This document shows positions 34,198 to 42,692 of a DNA stretch of 64,000 nt, one piece after another. Source of the stretch: DAOUJW01 sp034422115. Its GTDB lineage: Bacteria > Chloroflexota > Dehalococcoidia > Lucifugimonadales > UBA2985. Location: contig DAOUJW010000017.1 in NCBI GenBank assembly GCA_034422115.1, forward strand, positions 1-64,000. Reading direction: 5' to 3'. A program made the position numbers and the translations under genes. The notes below the pieces were generated by a model, which saw nothing but the letters and a program-made list of their open reading frames with translations, searched no databases and was not told where the DNA came from. Numbering within the stretch: the stretch's first letter is position 1; each line of letters starts with the position of its first letter.

Positions 34198-34304
34198 GTC
34201 ATCCTGAGCGTAGCGAAGAATCTAAAGTGGTTCATTTAACACATCGTAGCTTTGCAGACAGAGGCTTTAGATTCTTCACTTCGCTACGCTCCGTTCAGAA
34301 TGAC
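34198..34304 (+). mobile_element. Class C MITE-like element (reference copy)
   Basis: 107 bp with imperfect terminal inverted repeats GTCATCCTGAGCGTAGCGAA and its complement at the right end. The core AAAGTGGTTCAT...ATCGTAGCTTTGCAGACAG is shared by other copies. The 35 bp upstream match the flank of the 7559 copy. No coding capacity. Confidence 0.78.
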
Positions 34305-34493
34305 AGATGGAACGCTTCTTCTTGGGACAATGCTGGAGCTGTTCAAAGATCTGCGAAAGCGGGAATCTATCCCTCACTTTCAGAGGCGTCCTGGATTCCG
34401 GCTTCCACCGGAATGACGATGAAAAGCGCTCCCTCCGGGACAACACTGGGGTTATTCAAAGGTCTCCTCTGAAGAGAGCTTTGTACGATGTGC

Positions 34494-36149
34494 TCATTCC
34501 TGCCGCAGAATAGGCCGGATTATCCGCTTCGCCTCCTCCATGTCGGCCACCATGTTCCCTGGAGGCACCCTGTCCAGCACGCGCAGGGCGTTGAGCGTGT
34601 CTGCCACGTCGTCGTGCAGGCCGGAGATGATCAGAGTCCTTGAGGGGTGTCCCAGGGCAATGCGGATAAGCTCGCCAATCATCACGGCGGCGGTATCGTC
34701 CACGTACAGCGTTCGGGACATATCCAGGACCACCACCTGATGGCCCCGGATATCGGGTCGAAGGCTGCGGCTCATCTCCCTGGCGGATGCCACTGTGACC
34801 CGGTCGGGGAGTATCACCATCCCTGTGCGAGCCTGATACGGGTCGACGTCGTCTGAGTCGGCGTCGTCCAGTATGGCCTGGTCAAGCACGGGGGTAGAGA
34901 TCAGGGAGCGGACCTCCAGAGGCTCAAGCTGCCGCGCCCCCGTCAAAGCGGCCACCACCAGGCCAACAACTATGGCAAGGTTAATGTCCACAAAGAGGAC
35001 CAGGACGCTTGTCAGGACCATGACTGCGGCATAGCGGCGGGGTATACGGTGGAGCCTGGTGATGAACCGCCAGTCGATGATGTTCCAGCCGTTAATAATC
35101 AGAATCCCGGCCAGGACTGCGAATGGGATACGCTCCGCGACCGGAGCCAGGACGAAGAGGACCAGGAGAAACAGCGCGGATACCGTGACCCCTGCGACCA
35201 TTGTCCGCCCGCCGCTGAAGGCGTTGGCAAAGCTGCCAGGAGCAACCCCCCCGGGTGAGCCTCCTATGAGACCGGCGGCTATGTTTCCAACGCCCTGGGC
35301 CATGACTTCCCGGTTTGGCCTATGATGTGTGCCGGTGATTGCGTCCAGCTGCAATGACACTATCAGGGTGGACACCGAGCTTAACAGTGCCATCGCAAAG
35401 GCCGGCTGTGCGACCCGGAGGAAGAAGTCCAGGGAAATGTCCGGCAGCTGCGGGGCAGGCAGGCCGATGGGAATCTCGCCGATGGTCGGGGCTTCGCGCA
35501 GTACCGTCACTCCAACCACGCTCCCTATGACCAGCACCACAAAGGGGGAGGGGGCAATGCGCAACAGCCGTCCCCGCCACAGGATTCCCAGGACCACGCA
35601 GAAGACGCTCAGGGCCAGCGCCTCAATATGCACCTCCGCTAAGGCCGTTGGCAGCGCCTTAATGCTGTCGAGAGCGGTCCCGGCCGGTGATGCGCCCAAG
35701 GCCAGGAGCGCCTGCTTGATGATTAGCAGGAACCCGAATGCGGTGAAGAACCCTGCGGTCAGGGAGAAGGGTATGTATGACACGTACCGTCCCACTCCCA
35801 ACAGGCCGAAGGCGATCTGCATCAGTCCGGCCAGAATCCCGACGCTTATGGCCTCCGTGATGCTCGTGGTGTACTCAGCGACCACAACCGCCATAGTAAG
35901 GGTGACCAGTATATTGGGGCCGGAGGTCATTCCCCTGGTTCCCCCAAAGATGGCGGCAAAGAAGCTGACCGCCACAGCGCCGTAGAGCCCGGCCACGGGG
36001 CCCAACCCGGATATCACCCCGTACCCTATCGCCGTAGGAAGCGATATGCTACCCGCCGTGATACCCCCGAACACGTCCCCGCGCAGGTCGGACAGCCCGT
36101 AGCTGAACTGCCCGGGTAAAGCGGAGGACAGACGTTGTTTAACGTTCAT
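34494..36149 (-). CDS. SulP/SLC26-family anion transporter with STAS domain
   Basis: A 551-residue inner-membrane anion permease. About twelve hydrophobic spans cover residues 30-410, starting with the SulP signature region DVFGGITAGSISLPTAIGYGVISG (given here in part: GGITAGSISLPTAIGYG). The C-terminal 110 residues are a STAS domain (QVVVLDMSRTLYVDDTAAVMI), which regulates transport. Family members carry sulfate, bicarbonate or other anions; the substrate is not predictable here. Bicarbonate supply to the neighbouring PEP carboxylase is possible but speculative. The gene is monocistronic. Confidence 0.9.
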   Translation of the reverse strand: MNVKQRLSSALPGQFSYGLSDLRGDVFGGITAGSISLPTAIGYGVISGLGPVAGLYGAVAVSFFAAIFGGTRGMTSGPNILVTLTMAVVVAEYTTSITEAISVGILAGLMQIAFGLLGVGRYVSYIPFSLTAGFFTAFGFLLIIKQALLALGASPAGTALDSIKALPTALAEVHIEALALSVFCVVLGILWRGRLLRIAPSPFVVLVIGSVVGVTVLREAPTIGEIPIGLPAPQLPDISLDFFLRVAQPAFAMALLSSVSTLIVSLQLDAITGTHHRPNREVMAQGVGNIAAGLIGGSPGGVAPGSFANAFSGGRTMVAGVTVSALFLLVLFVLAPVAERIPFAVLAGILIINGWNIIDWRFITRLHRIPRRYAAVMVLTSVLVLFVDINLAIVVGLVVAALTGARQLEPLEVRSLISTPVLDQAILDDADSDDVDPYQARTGMVILPDRVTVASAREMSRSLRPDIRGHQVVVLDMSRTLYVDDTAAVMIGELIRIALGHPSRTLIISGLHDDVADTLNALRVLDRVPPGNMVADMEEAKRIIRPILRQE

Positions 36150-36298
36150 AGGCTTGAGACACTGTAGAATGCCGGAGAAGTCGGGGTCTCCAGAATCAGT
36201 GACAGCTTACCAGCTATTCCACTGCGGCGAAAGTGGCGTGTCGCTGAGGTATTCTCTGGGCGTGTTGGAATTGCCAACGCTTCTAGGGAGGCTATATC

Positions 36299-36394
36299 AT
36301 GCCCGCTCATGGTGAGCCTGTCGAACCATGAGCGGGCATAGAACAGCCTCGAGGCTCCCGCTCATACCCTTCGACAAGCTCAGGGTGAGCGGGA
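36299..36394. repeat. Composite of two class A palindromes with conserved linker
   Basis: GCCCGCTCATGG...CATGAGCGGGC and CCCGCTCATACCC...GGGTGAGCGGG joined by ACAGCCTCGAGGCTC. The same two-unit composite with the same linker occurs at 63015-63110, so pairs can spread as one unit. The rest of the 370-nt gap holds only the promoter below. Confidence 0.8.
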
Positions 36395-36471
36395 AGCAAG
36401 ACGTATCAGTACATGTCTGTTATGCCGATAAGGAACACCAACACATAGAGAATACTCGCCGGCGCGCTCGG

Positions 36472-36500
36472 TTTACCCTCCACTTCGCATGTGCTAGAAT
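36472..36500 (+). promoter_or_regulatory. Promoter of the FmdB-type gene and thiE
   Basis: TTTACC (36472-36477), 17 nt, TAGAAT (36495-36500), 22 nt before the ATG. GAGG precedes the ATG. Confidence 0.5.
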
Positions 36501-36522
36501 TTCTATACCAGAGGTAACACTT

Positions 36523-36870
36523 ATGCCCATCTACGAATATCGTTGCCAGAGCTGCAACCGCAAGTTCTCTGTGTTCTTCCGCAGCTTCTCGGAGACCAGC
36601 GACCCCTCCTGCTCCCACTGCGGCGGCGAAAACCCGACTCGCATCATCTCCCAGGTGGCCGTGATCACAAGTTGGAACGACTTCATGGGCAACATGCCCT
36701 CCTGGGAGAGCATGACTGACTTTGACGAGGACGACCCTAGAAGCGTTGCCGACATGCTCCGTACCATGAAGGACAGGACCGGCCAGGACATTGGGCCTGA
36801 GGGAGAGGAGTTCCTGGCCCGTATGGACACGGGGGAGATGCTCAACGACACCGGCAGCCTTGGATTCTAG
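36523..36870 (+). CDS. FmdB-family zinc-ribbon protein
   Basis: A 115-residue protein whose first 40 residues form the FmdB/CxxC_CxxC_SSSS zinc ribbon (MPIYEYRCQSCNRKFSVFFR, then CSHCGG). The remainder is an acidic, probably helical tail unique to a subgroup (FMGNMPSWESMTDFDEDDPR, MLRTMKDRTGQDIGPEGEEF). FmdB proteins are putative regulators or metal-handling factors; the role is not established. ATG 36523 was chosen because GAGGTAAC lies upstream and the family begins MPIYEY. thiE follows 5 nt after the stop, so the two are co-transcribed. Confidence 0.88.
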   Translation: MPIYEYRCQSCNRKFSVFFRSFSETSDPSCSHCGGENPTRIISQVAVITSWNDFMGNMPSWESMTDFDEDDPRSVADMLRTMKDRTGQDIGPEGEEFLARMDTGEMLNDTGSLGF

Positions 36871-36875
36871 CGGCA

Positions 36876-37529
36876 ATGTCGTCACCTGATCGCGGCGCTA
36901 TCGCCCAAAGGGTCAAGGGCCTTTACGTCATCATAGACGAACAGGCGGCGCAGGGCAGGGGGCTGGTGGAGTTGAGCCGCGCGGCGCTCCGGGGTGGCGC
37001 TAGCGTCTTGCAGCTTCGGGACAAGATCAACGACAAGGGTGACGTGCTGCCCGTCGCCCGCTCCATCCGCGACCTGTGCGAAGAGCACGATGCCCTGCTG
37101 ATAATCAACGATCATGTTGACCTGGCCGTGGCCTGCAACGCCCACGGCGTGCACCTGGGCCAGCACGACCTTCCCATTGAGGAGGCCCGGGCCATTCTCC
37201 ACCCGCACCAGATAATTGGCACGTCAAACGCCCTCTTGGAGGAGGCACTGGACTCGGAGAGGTGGGGTGCGGACTACCTGGCCGTGGGCGCGATGTTCCC
37301 CACCAGCACCAAGGAGCGGACCCGGCCGGCCGGCCTGGAGACTCTCAGAGAGGTACGGGGGAGCACGTCTCTGCCGCTGGTCGCTATTGGCGGCATCAAC
37401 GGTGGCAACATCTCCCAGGTTGTGCAGGCGGGCGCGGATGCAGCGTGCGTCATCTCGGCGGTGGTCAACGACCCTGACCCGGAGGCGGCCGCCCGCCGTC
37501 TGGTGGCGGCGATGGAGGCTGCCAAATAG
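36876..37529 (+). CDS. thiE: Thiamine-phosphate synthase
   Basis: Couples HMP-diphosphate with the thiazole phosphate to form thiamine monophosphate. The 217-residue TIM barrel contains LQLRDKIND (pyrophosphate site), LLIINDHVDLAVACNAHGVHLGQHDL, the phosphate loop GTSNALLEEA in place of the more usual GxST, YLAVGAMFPTSTK, and LVAIGGINGGN. The order and spacing of these motifs are family-typical. No other thiamine gene is adjacent and I see no TPP riboswitch upstream of the operon. Confidence 0.93.
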   Translation: MSSPDRGAIAQRVKGLYVIIDEQAAQGRGLVELSRAALRGGASVLQLRDKINDKGDVLPVARSIRDLCEEHDALLIINDHVDLAVACNAHGVHLGQHDLPIEEARAILHPHQIIGTSNALLEEALDSERWGADYLAVGAMFPTSTKERTRPAGLETLREVRGSTSLPLVAIGGINGGNISQVVQAGADAACVISAVVNDPDPEAAARRLVAAMEAAK

Positions 37530-37561
37530 GGGAACAATCCCCTCAAACCCTGGCAGTTTAG

Positions 37562-37590
37562 TTGATGAAGCCCGTCACATGAAGTATCAT
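37562..37590 (+). promoter_or_regulatory. Promoter of the ccmE-like gene
   Basis: TTGATG (37562-37567), 17 nt, TATCAT (37585-37590). Predicted start near 37597, 37 nt before the ATG. Confidence 0.6.
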
Positions 37591-37633
37591 GTAGTGTGAC
37601 AGGAAGCACAATCATCTATAGAGCGTAAATGAC

Positions 37634-38101
37634 ATGGCCGTTGGAATAAATCAGGAAGACGCGTACGCCCTGCCGGAGCCAATGGCGGAGAGGTCCGTCC
37701 GGACCCACCGGATTGGGTTCCTTATCGCGGGCGTCGTGTTTCTGATGGTCATTGGGTATCTGGGCTTTACGGCGTTCCAGAGCGCCAGCGCCTACTACCT
37801 GACCGTCAGCGAGCTCACGGCCAAGGGCGCCGAAGCCTACGACAAGAACATCCGCGTTAATGGCAAACTGGTGCCGACGTCTTTCGAGAGAGACGCTGGT
37901 GGCACTCTGGTGCACTTCTCCCTGACCGACGGTACGGATACGATAAACGCCGTCCACGACGGTGTTGTCCCGGACCTGTTCTTCAACGAGCACTCGGAGA
38001 TACTCCTGGAGGGCACCTACGGCCCGGAGGGTCTGTTTGACGCCCAGGCCATAATCGTAAAGTGCCCGTCCAAGTACGAGGCTCTGGAAGACTCGGCGTA
38101 G
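37634..38101 (+). CDS. ccmE: Cytochrome c maturation protein CcmE, CXXXY variant
   Basis: Membrane-anchored periplasmic-type heme chaperone of cytochrome c maturation system I. A single N-terminal helix (residues 28-48, GFLIAGVVFLMVIGYLGFTAF) is followed by an OB-fold domain with family motifs IRVNGKLVPTSFERD, VHFSLTD and HDGVVPDLFFNEHSEILLEG. The heme-binding position, normally His in HxxxY, is Cys here: CPSKY at residues 144-148. CXXXY CcmE proteins are known from archaea and Desulfovibrio (system I*). At 155 residues it is normal length. No other ccm gene is in the window, which is common for scattered ccm genes. Confidence 0.88.
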   Translation: MAVGINQEDAYALPEPMAERSVRTHRIGFLIAGVVFLMVIGYLGFTAFQSASAYYLTVSELTAKGAEAYDKNIRVNGKLVPTSFERDAGGTLVHFSLTDGTDTINAVHDGVVPDLFFNEHSEILLEGTYGPEGLFDAQAIIVKCPSKYEALEDSA

Positions 38102-38127
38102 CCACCGACCGGAAGCTGCACAAAAGA

Positions 38128-38161
38128 GAAGCGCCCCTCTGTGAGGGGCGCTTCAGTCTTT
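38128..38161. terminator. Bidirectional intrinsic terminator between ccmE and korB
   Basis: A perfect 12-bp stem GAAGCGCCCCTC (38128-38139) / GAGGGGCGCTTC (38143-38154) with loop TGT. TCTTT follows on the plus strand, and CTCTTTTG follows on the minus strand. The convergent genes ccmE and korB lie either side. Confidence 0.85.
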
Positions 38162-38184
38162 CCAACCGGGTTGACGGAACCAGT

Positions 38185-39051
38185 CTATATGGCGAAGGCC
38201 TCCACCTGGTCCTCAAGGCTCCTGGGCCTAGCCTTCTGAGCCATCAGCTCCACGCGCTTGTCCATGGGATCGGAATCCTCTCGCTGGTAGACGAGACCCA
38301 AAGGGATGCCCCCCTCCTGAAGCAGGCTGTAGGCAGCCGCCTTGTCTGACGTGTCATGGTCCTCGGGGATGTCCCACGCAATGGGGGCTATCTCCTTCTT
38401 CACGTTGCCCTTCAGGAGGTCGTAGTTGTCGTTGTAGGTGGTGCAGGGCGACTGTACGTGCACGATTGAGAACCCGGGATAGTCCATGCCCTGCTGAATA
38501 AGGCTGGCCAGGTCCCTGACCTTGCTGGAGAAACCGGAGGCGATGAAGTTGACGCCCATGGTCAGGTACATCTCCAGGGGATTGAGGGCGTTCTCCACCT
38601 TGCCGAAGGGAGTGGTAGGCGTGATGACGCCAAGCTCCGTGGTAGGCGAACTCTGGCCCTTGGTCAGACCGTAGACGCCGTTGTCCATGATGATGGCCGT
38701 GACGTTCAGGTTCCGCTGGGCCTGGGGCGCAATGTGCTCGCCGCCGATGCTCAGGAAGTCTCCGTCACCGGACACGATCACCACGTTCAAGTCTGGCCGG
38801 CCCATCTTCACGCCGAATGCCACAGGCAAAGACCTGCCGTGCAGTCCGTGTATTCCGAAGGGCTGACCGCCGTCCAGCAGGTGCACCAAGTTGCCGGAGC
38901 ACCCGATACCGGCTACCACCACGGTATTCACCATAGGCTGCTCAAGCTCGATGTTGCGCTTCTCTACGCCCATCTCCAGCGCCCGCTTGACGCCGAAGTC
39001 ACCGCAGCCCGGGCACCATTTGAAATCGTATTCAGGATTCTTCTTGCTCAT
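38185..39051 (-). CDS. korB: 2-oxoacid:ferredoxin oxidoreductase beta subunit
   Basis: ThDP-binding subunit of a 2-oxoglutarate (or pyruvate-type) ferredoxin oxidoreductase. CPGCGDFGVKRAL begins near residue 14, and the ThDP motif is GDGDFLSIGGEH with the downstream NGVYGLTKGQ. At 288 residues it is typical for KorB. I chose ATG 39051 (MSKKNPEYDFKWCPGCG); the frame extends upstream only through the alpha gene. The start overlaps the alpha-subunit stop (ATGA). The KorB-type GQSSPTTELG pattern favours 2-oxoglutarate or a broad 2-oxoacid over pyruvate, but this is inference. Confidence 0.93.
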   Translation of the reverse strand: MSKKNPEYDFKWCPGCGDFGVKRALEMGVEKRNIELEQPMVNTVVVAGIGCSGNLVHLLDGGQPFGIHGLHGRSLPVAFGVKMGRPDLNVVIVSGDGDFLSIGGEHIAPQAQRNLNVTAIIMDNGVYGLTKGQSSPTTELGVITPTTPFGKVENALNPLEMYLTMGVNFIASGFSSKVRDLASLIQQGMDYPGFSIVHVQSPCTTYNDNYDLLKGNVKKEIAPIAWDIPEDHDTSDKAAAYSLLQEGGIPLGLVYQREDSDPMDKRVELMAQKARPRSLEDQVEAFAI

Positions 39052-40763
39052 ACGTTCACCAACTCCTTCTGTCGGGTTTCGAGTCTCTCGGTCACCCTTG
39101 TCACCAGGTCTCTGACCTTGAAGGGCTTGCCTGTGTACTGGGTTAGGGCCTCTGCGTTTATCCCTTCGGCGCGGAGGATGGTTGCCAGTTGACCCAGGTA
39201 GTTCAACTCCGGTATCAGGACTAGCTCCTTCTTCCTGAGCTCCTCCAACAGCTTGGGGGGCATGGGGTGAATCTGCATGGTGTAGTACCATGCAATCTTC
39301 ATCCCGTCTGCAGTCATCTGATCGTACGCCTCCCTGGCCGAGCCCTTTGAGCCGCCCCAGGGCAGCAAGGCAATCGGCTCGTCGGCGTTTTCGGATTCGT
39401 ACGTGCCGTCCTCAAGGAGCTTCAGCTTGCTGAACCGCCGTTGGGTCATCTCAACGTGCCGGGTGGGCAGGTGAGTGGTGTCGCCCATGCCGTCGTGCTC
39501 GCTGGCGTTGGCCACGTAGGGGCCGGGGCCGCCGGGGATGGGCATGGGCGAAAGCTCCAGACCAGCGTAACGCTCGTAGCCGTTGTCGCCCCTGTAGATG
39601 TTCCTCTTCTCAGGCACAACCTTGGACACGTCAGGCTTGGGGATGTTCTGGGCCTGCTCCGACAGCGCATGGTCGCTCAGGAGTATCACGGGGCCCTGGT
39701 ACTTCTCCGCCCAGTTGATGGCGTTGATTGCGGCGTAGTAGCACTCCTCAACGGTGCCTGCGGCGATGATTGGCAGGCTGGCGTCGCCGTGGGCGGGGTG
39801 CAGCGCTGCGAACAGGTCGGACTGCTCAACCTTGGTTGGGAGTCCGGTTGCGGGGCCGCCCCTCTGCACGTCCACAACCACGCACGGAATCTCGGCCATC
39901 CACGCCATTCCAAGGCCCTCGCTCATCAGGCTGAGGCCTGGGCCGGAGGTTGAAGTCATCGCCTTCTTCCCGGCGTAACCCGCTCCGACAATCGCGTTTA
40001 TGGACTCGATCTCCGAGCTTGCCTGGTAGACGAACTTTCCGGGTCCTATCAGGTTGCGCTCCATGTACACCAGGATGGTGGTGGCCGGCGATATGGGGTA
40101 TCCGACGAAGAAGTCCAGGTCGGCCGCGAGCGCGCCGATGGCCAGGGCGTCGTTGCCCTTGATCAGGACCTGCTCGTAGTCCGGGGGCGTCGGGTCGGCC
40201 AGTTCGCCAAGGCTGAAGCCGCTCTTCTTGGCCTCTTCGCGCCCAAGGTCGAGCGCCATGATGTTGCCCTTGATGATCTCTTCGTCCCCGGGGCGTCCTC
40301 TGCTGAACCGCTTGGTCACGAACTCCGGCAGGTAGTGCTCAGGCATGTGCACCAGGTGGGCTATGGCGCCCAGGATGACCATGTTGGCCGCCCTGGGGTT
40401 CCCGGTGGACCGGGCAAGCTCGTCTATGCGGATGCCGAAGCTCTTGCCGTCGTCCTCCAGCTGGAAGTCCTCTGAGTTGTAGACAATGACGCCGCCCTCT
40501 CGCACCTCCTCCTGGTGGGTGTCGTAAGCCTCGCGGTCAAAGGCCACCAGCACGTCCAGGTCGTCGCCGTAGCTCAGCACCGGCGAGGTGGAGATACGGG
40601 CCTGGGCGAAGGTGGGGCCGCCCATAATCTGGGAGGGGAAAGTTACGAACGTCTTGACGTGATAACCTACTTGGGCGGTGACCTGAGCAAGCAACTCAGC
40701 CGAGGTCACCAAACCTCCGCCTCCTTCACCAGCAAATCGAACCACAAAGTCTGTATTTGCCAT
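39048..40763 (-). CDS. korA: 2-oxoacid:ferredoxin oxidoreductase, fused gamma-alpha subunit
   Basis: A 571-residue fusion. Residues 1-190 are the gamma domain (RFAGEGGGGLVTSAELLAQ, MGGPTFAQARIS), and residues 205-571 are the alpha subunit with the pyrimidine-binding domain (GNDALAIGALAADLDFFVGYPISPATT, split by me at 20). TSGPGLSLMSEGLGMAWMAE and VDVQRGGPATGLPTKVEQSD are hallmark alpha motifs. The complex oxidises a 2-oxoacid to acyl-CoA plus CO2, reducing ferredoxin, and can run reductively. No separate ferredoxin-like delta subunit is adjacent. It is transcribed from a promoter 265 nt upstream, divergent from citrate synthase. Confidence 0.93.
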   Translation of the reverse strand: MANTDFVVRFAGEGGGGLVTSAELLAQVTAQVGYHVKTFVTFPSQIMGGPTFAQARISTSPVLSYGDDLDVLVAFDREAYDTHQEEVREGGVIVYNSEDFQLEDDGKSFGIRIDELARSTGNPRAANMVILGAIAHLVHMPEHYLPEFVTKRFSRGRPGDEEIIKGNIMALDLGREEAKKSGFSLGELADPTPPDYEQVLIKGNDALAIGALAADLDFFVGYPISPATTILVYMERNLIGPGKFVYQASSEIESINAIVGAGYAGKKAMTSTSGPGLSLMSEGLGMAWMAEIPCVVVDVQRGGPATGLPTKVEQSDLFAALHPAHGDASLPIIAAGTVEECYYAAINAINWAEKYQGPVILLSDHALSEQAQNIPKPDVSKVVPEKRNIYRGDNGYERYAGLELSPMPIPGGPGPYVANASEHDGMGDTTHLPTRHVEMTQRRFSKLKLLEDGTYESENADEPIALLPWGGSKGSAREAYDQMTADGMKIAWYYTMQIHPMPPKLLEELRKKELVLIPELNYLGQLATILRAEGINAEALTQYTGKPFKVRDLVTRVTERLETRQKELVNV

Positions 40764-41021
40764 CTACTACCTCTCTTATGAATGATGATTCAGGAACGGC
40801 GAAGAGGCCACGCGCGGCCCTCCGCTGCGCCTGTATGGGGAGTTAAACGCCATTCCGATGCAGGGTGCAACTGGATATAGGGAAACGAGGAAGCTGCTTC
40901 TCCCTGAGCCGCCTCCTCGCGCGATGTTGTATTCACACATGAGCAAGAAGACCCATCCTGCCTCTGCGTTGCTGCGGAGACCCGGAGGCGGTTCCCCGCG
41001 GGCCTTCGCCTTTATCACCTG
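40764..41021 (-). promoter_or_regulatory. Long structured leader of korAB
   Basis: About 255 nt lie between the predicted start and the korA ATG. On the minus strand CCGCCTCC (40991-40984) can pair with GGAGGCGG (40916-40909), with smaller hairpins in between. An 80-codon ORF here (40776-41018) has no recognisable features. I do not recognise a known riboswitch. Confidence 0.4.
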
Positions 41022-41027
41022 AATCCA

Positions 41028-41056
41028 ACTCTAACATTCCACTTTATCGTTGTCAA
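41028..41056 (-). promoter_or_regulatory. Promoter of korAB
   Basis: On the minus strand a consensus TTGACA (41056-41051), 17 nt, then TAGAGT (41033-41028). Confidence 0.6.
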
Positions 41057-41068
41057 TAAGATTTCGTA

Positions 41069-41082
41069 ACGATTTATATCGT
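41069..41082. promoter_or_regulatory. Palindrome between divergent korAB and citrate synthase promoters
   Basis: ACGAT-TTAT-ATCGT is a perfect inverted repeat 12 nt from the korAB -35. Further half-sites flank it: ATCGTT at 41046-41051, and TTTCACAAATCG / TTTCACAGATTG at about 41090 and 41123. It is a candidate operator for a shared regulator. Confidence 0.5.
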
Positions 41083-41131
41083 GGAAAGTTTCACAAATCG
41101 TAGCGGTTTACATAGTGCGATATTTCACAGA

Positions 41132-41160
41132 TTGACAGTGAGAAGGGCAAATGATATATT
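41132..41160 (+). promoter_or_regulatory. Promoter of citrate synthase gene
   Basis: TTGACA (41132-41137), 17 nt, TATATT (41155-41160). The leader to the coding start is about 215 nt; I see no gene in it. Confidence 0.7.
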
Positions 41161-41381
41161 CCTTTGCGATGGACGTTGGGCTGCTTCGGGACAGGCTGGT
41201 CAATCCGCAACCCGTAGAGAGACCCACCTGCTCCTCTCGCAGCCTTACGCAAGATACACTGACGGCTTGCAGCGTCGCGCCCTGTACGACGCGGTTGCCG
41301 TCAGCGGCGCCTTCGCGGGGAAGTGCGGGGAGCCGTAGCTGAAACCTACATCCTTGGACGAAACTGCCGGAGGGGATGAAC

Positions 41382-42521
41382 ATGACATCGGAGATTGAGA
41401 TTAGAAGGGGACTGCGGGATGTCTACATTGACCACACCCAGTCCAGCTTCATAGACGGCGAGATTGGCAAGCTCCTGTATAGGGGCTACTCCATCCACGA
41501 CCTCGCGGAGAAGTCCACCTTTGAGGAGACGGTCTACCTCCTGCTGTACAGCAAGCTGCCCACGCAGAAGGAGCTGGACGAATTCGACGCGCTGCTGCGC
41601 GCCAATCGCAGTATTCCCGACGAGGTGGTCAAGGTTCTGGACCTGGTCAAGACCAGCCACCCGATGGACGTCCTCCGCACCGGCATGTCCGCCCTCGCGG
41701 CCTTCGACCCTGAGGTGTCCGACAACTCCGTGGAAGCCACCCTGCGCAAGGGAATCCGCATGACGGCCAAGGCCCCTACAATTGTGGCGGCCCACCATCG
41801 GCTGCGACAGGGCCTGGAGCCGGTGGCCCCCAACCCGGACCTGAACCAGGCCGGAAACTTCCTCTACATGCTCCTGGGCGAGGTGCCTGACGAGGAGACC
41901 ATGAAGCTGCTGGACGTGGACTTCATCCTCCACGCCGAGCACGGGATCAACGCCTCCGCCTTTGGCGCGCGGGTCACCGCCTCCACCATATCTGACCTGC
42001 ACTCGGCGGTTGTCACGGGCATCGGCGTCCTCAAGGGCCCGGCCCACGGCGGCGCCGCCGAAGAAGTGATGAAGATGGCAATCGAAATAGGAGACCCGGC
42101 CAACGCCGAGGAGTATTGTCGCAACATCCTGGACAACGGCGGTCGGATCATGGGCTTTGGACACCGGGTGTACAGGGCGGAAGACCCCAGGGCGCGGCAT
42201 CTCCGTGAGCGCTCCCGCGACCTCAGCGAGAAGGTGGGACAGCCCAAGTGGTTCCAGATTCTTACCTACGTTGAAGAGGTGGCGATGGTGCCGTACCGCG
42301 AGCGGGGCATCTACGTCAACGTGGACTTCTTCGCAGGCTCCATCTACTACCTGCTGGGCATCCCGGAGGACCTGTTCATCTCCATATTCGCCATGGGGCG
42401 CATCCCCGGCTGGACGGTGCAGGTCATGGAGCAGTTCTCCGACAACATCCTGCTGCGCCCTCGCCTCCTGTACCAGGGGCCGATGGACGTGGAGTACGTG
42501 CCCATCGGCCAGCGCGGCTAG
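41382..42521 (+). CDS. gltA: Citrate synthase
   Basis: Condenses oxaloacetate and acetyl-CoA to citrate. The 379-residue protein is the short, dimeric type (archaeal/Gram-positive-like) without the N-terminal beta domain of hexameric enzymes. Motifs are YRGYSIHDLAE, the first catalytic His in LHAEHGINASAFGARV, GPAHGGAAEEV, and GFGHRVYRAEDPRARHLRE with the second His, then the Asp region NVDFFAGSIYYLLGI. I chose ATG 41382 because GGAGGGG gives a 6-nt spacing; ATG 41376 would have none. 2-methylcitrate synthases share these motifs, but no prp genes are nearby. It is divergent from korAB, suggesting joint TCA-type control. Confidence 0.93.
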   Translation: MTSEIEIRRGLRDVYIDHTQSSFIDGEIGKLLYRGYSIHDLAEKSTFEETVYLLLYSKLPTQKELDEFDALLRANRSIPDEVVKVLDLVKTSHPMDVLRTGMSALAAFDPEVSDNSVEATLRKGIRMTAKAPTIVAAHHRLRQGLEPVAPNPDLNQAGNFLYMLLGEVPDEETMKLLDVDFILHAEHGINASAFGARVTASTISDLHSAVVTGIGVLKGPAHGGAAEEVMKMAIEIGDPANAEEYCRNILDNGGRIMGFGHRVYRAEDPRARHLRERSRDLSEKVGQPKWFQILTYVEEVAMVPYRERGIYVNVDFFAGSIYYLLGIPEDLFISIFAMGRIPGWTVQVMEQFSDNILLRPRLLYQGPMDVEYVPIGQRG

Positions 42522-42554
42522 CCGACCATACAGCTACATCAGCAGACCGAAAGA

Positions 42555-42606
42555 CCATTCCTGCGAAGCTTGCCCCGCACTTGATGCGGGGGCAGGAATC
42601 CAGGGG
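42555..42606. repeat. Class B unit with inserted palindrome
   Basis: CATTCCTGCG...GCAGGAATCCAGG is split by GCCCCGCACTTGATGCGGGG, a palindrome related to CCCCGTATCAAGTACGGGG at 7498-7516. It suggests one repeat class has inserted into another. Confidence 0.65.
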
Positions 42607-42692
42607 AGAGGGGCGCAGACATACGCCAATATTCCCTAAAGTGGGACGCCCTCAACCAGGGGCGTCTCCTTTCATTTGTGGGGTGAAGCAGC

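Noticed and set aside
40776..41018. An 80-codon ORF on the minus strand upstream of korA.
   Set aside because: It has no recognisable motif or Shine-Dalgarno and lies in the predicted structured leader of korAB.
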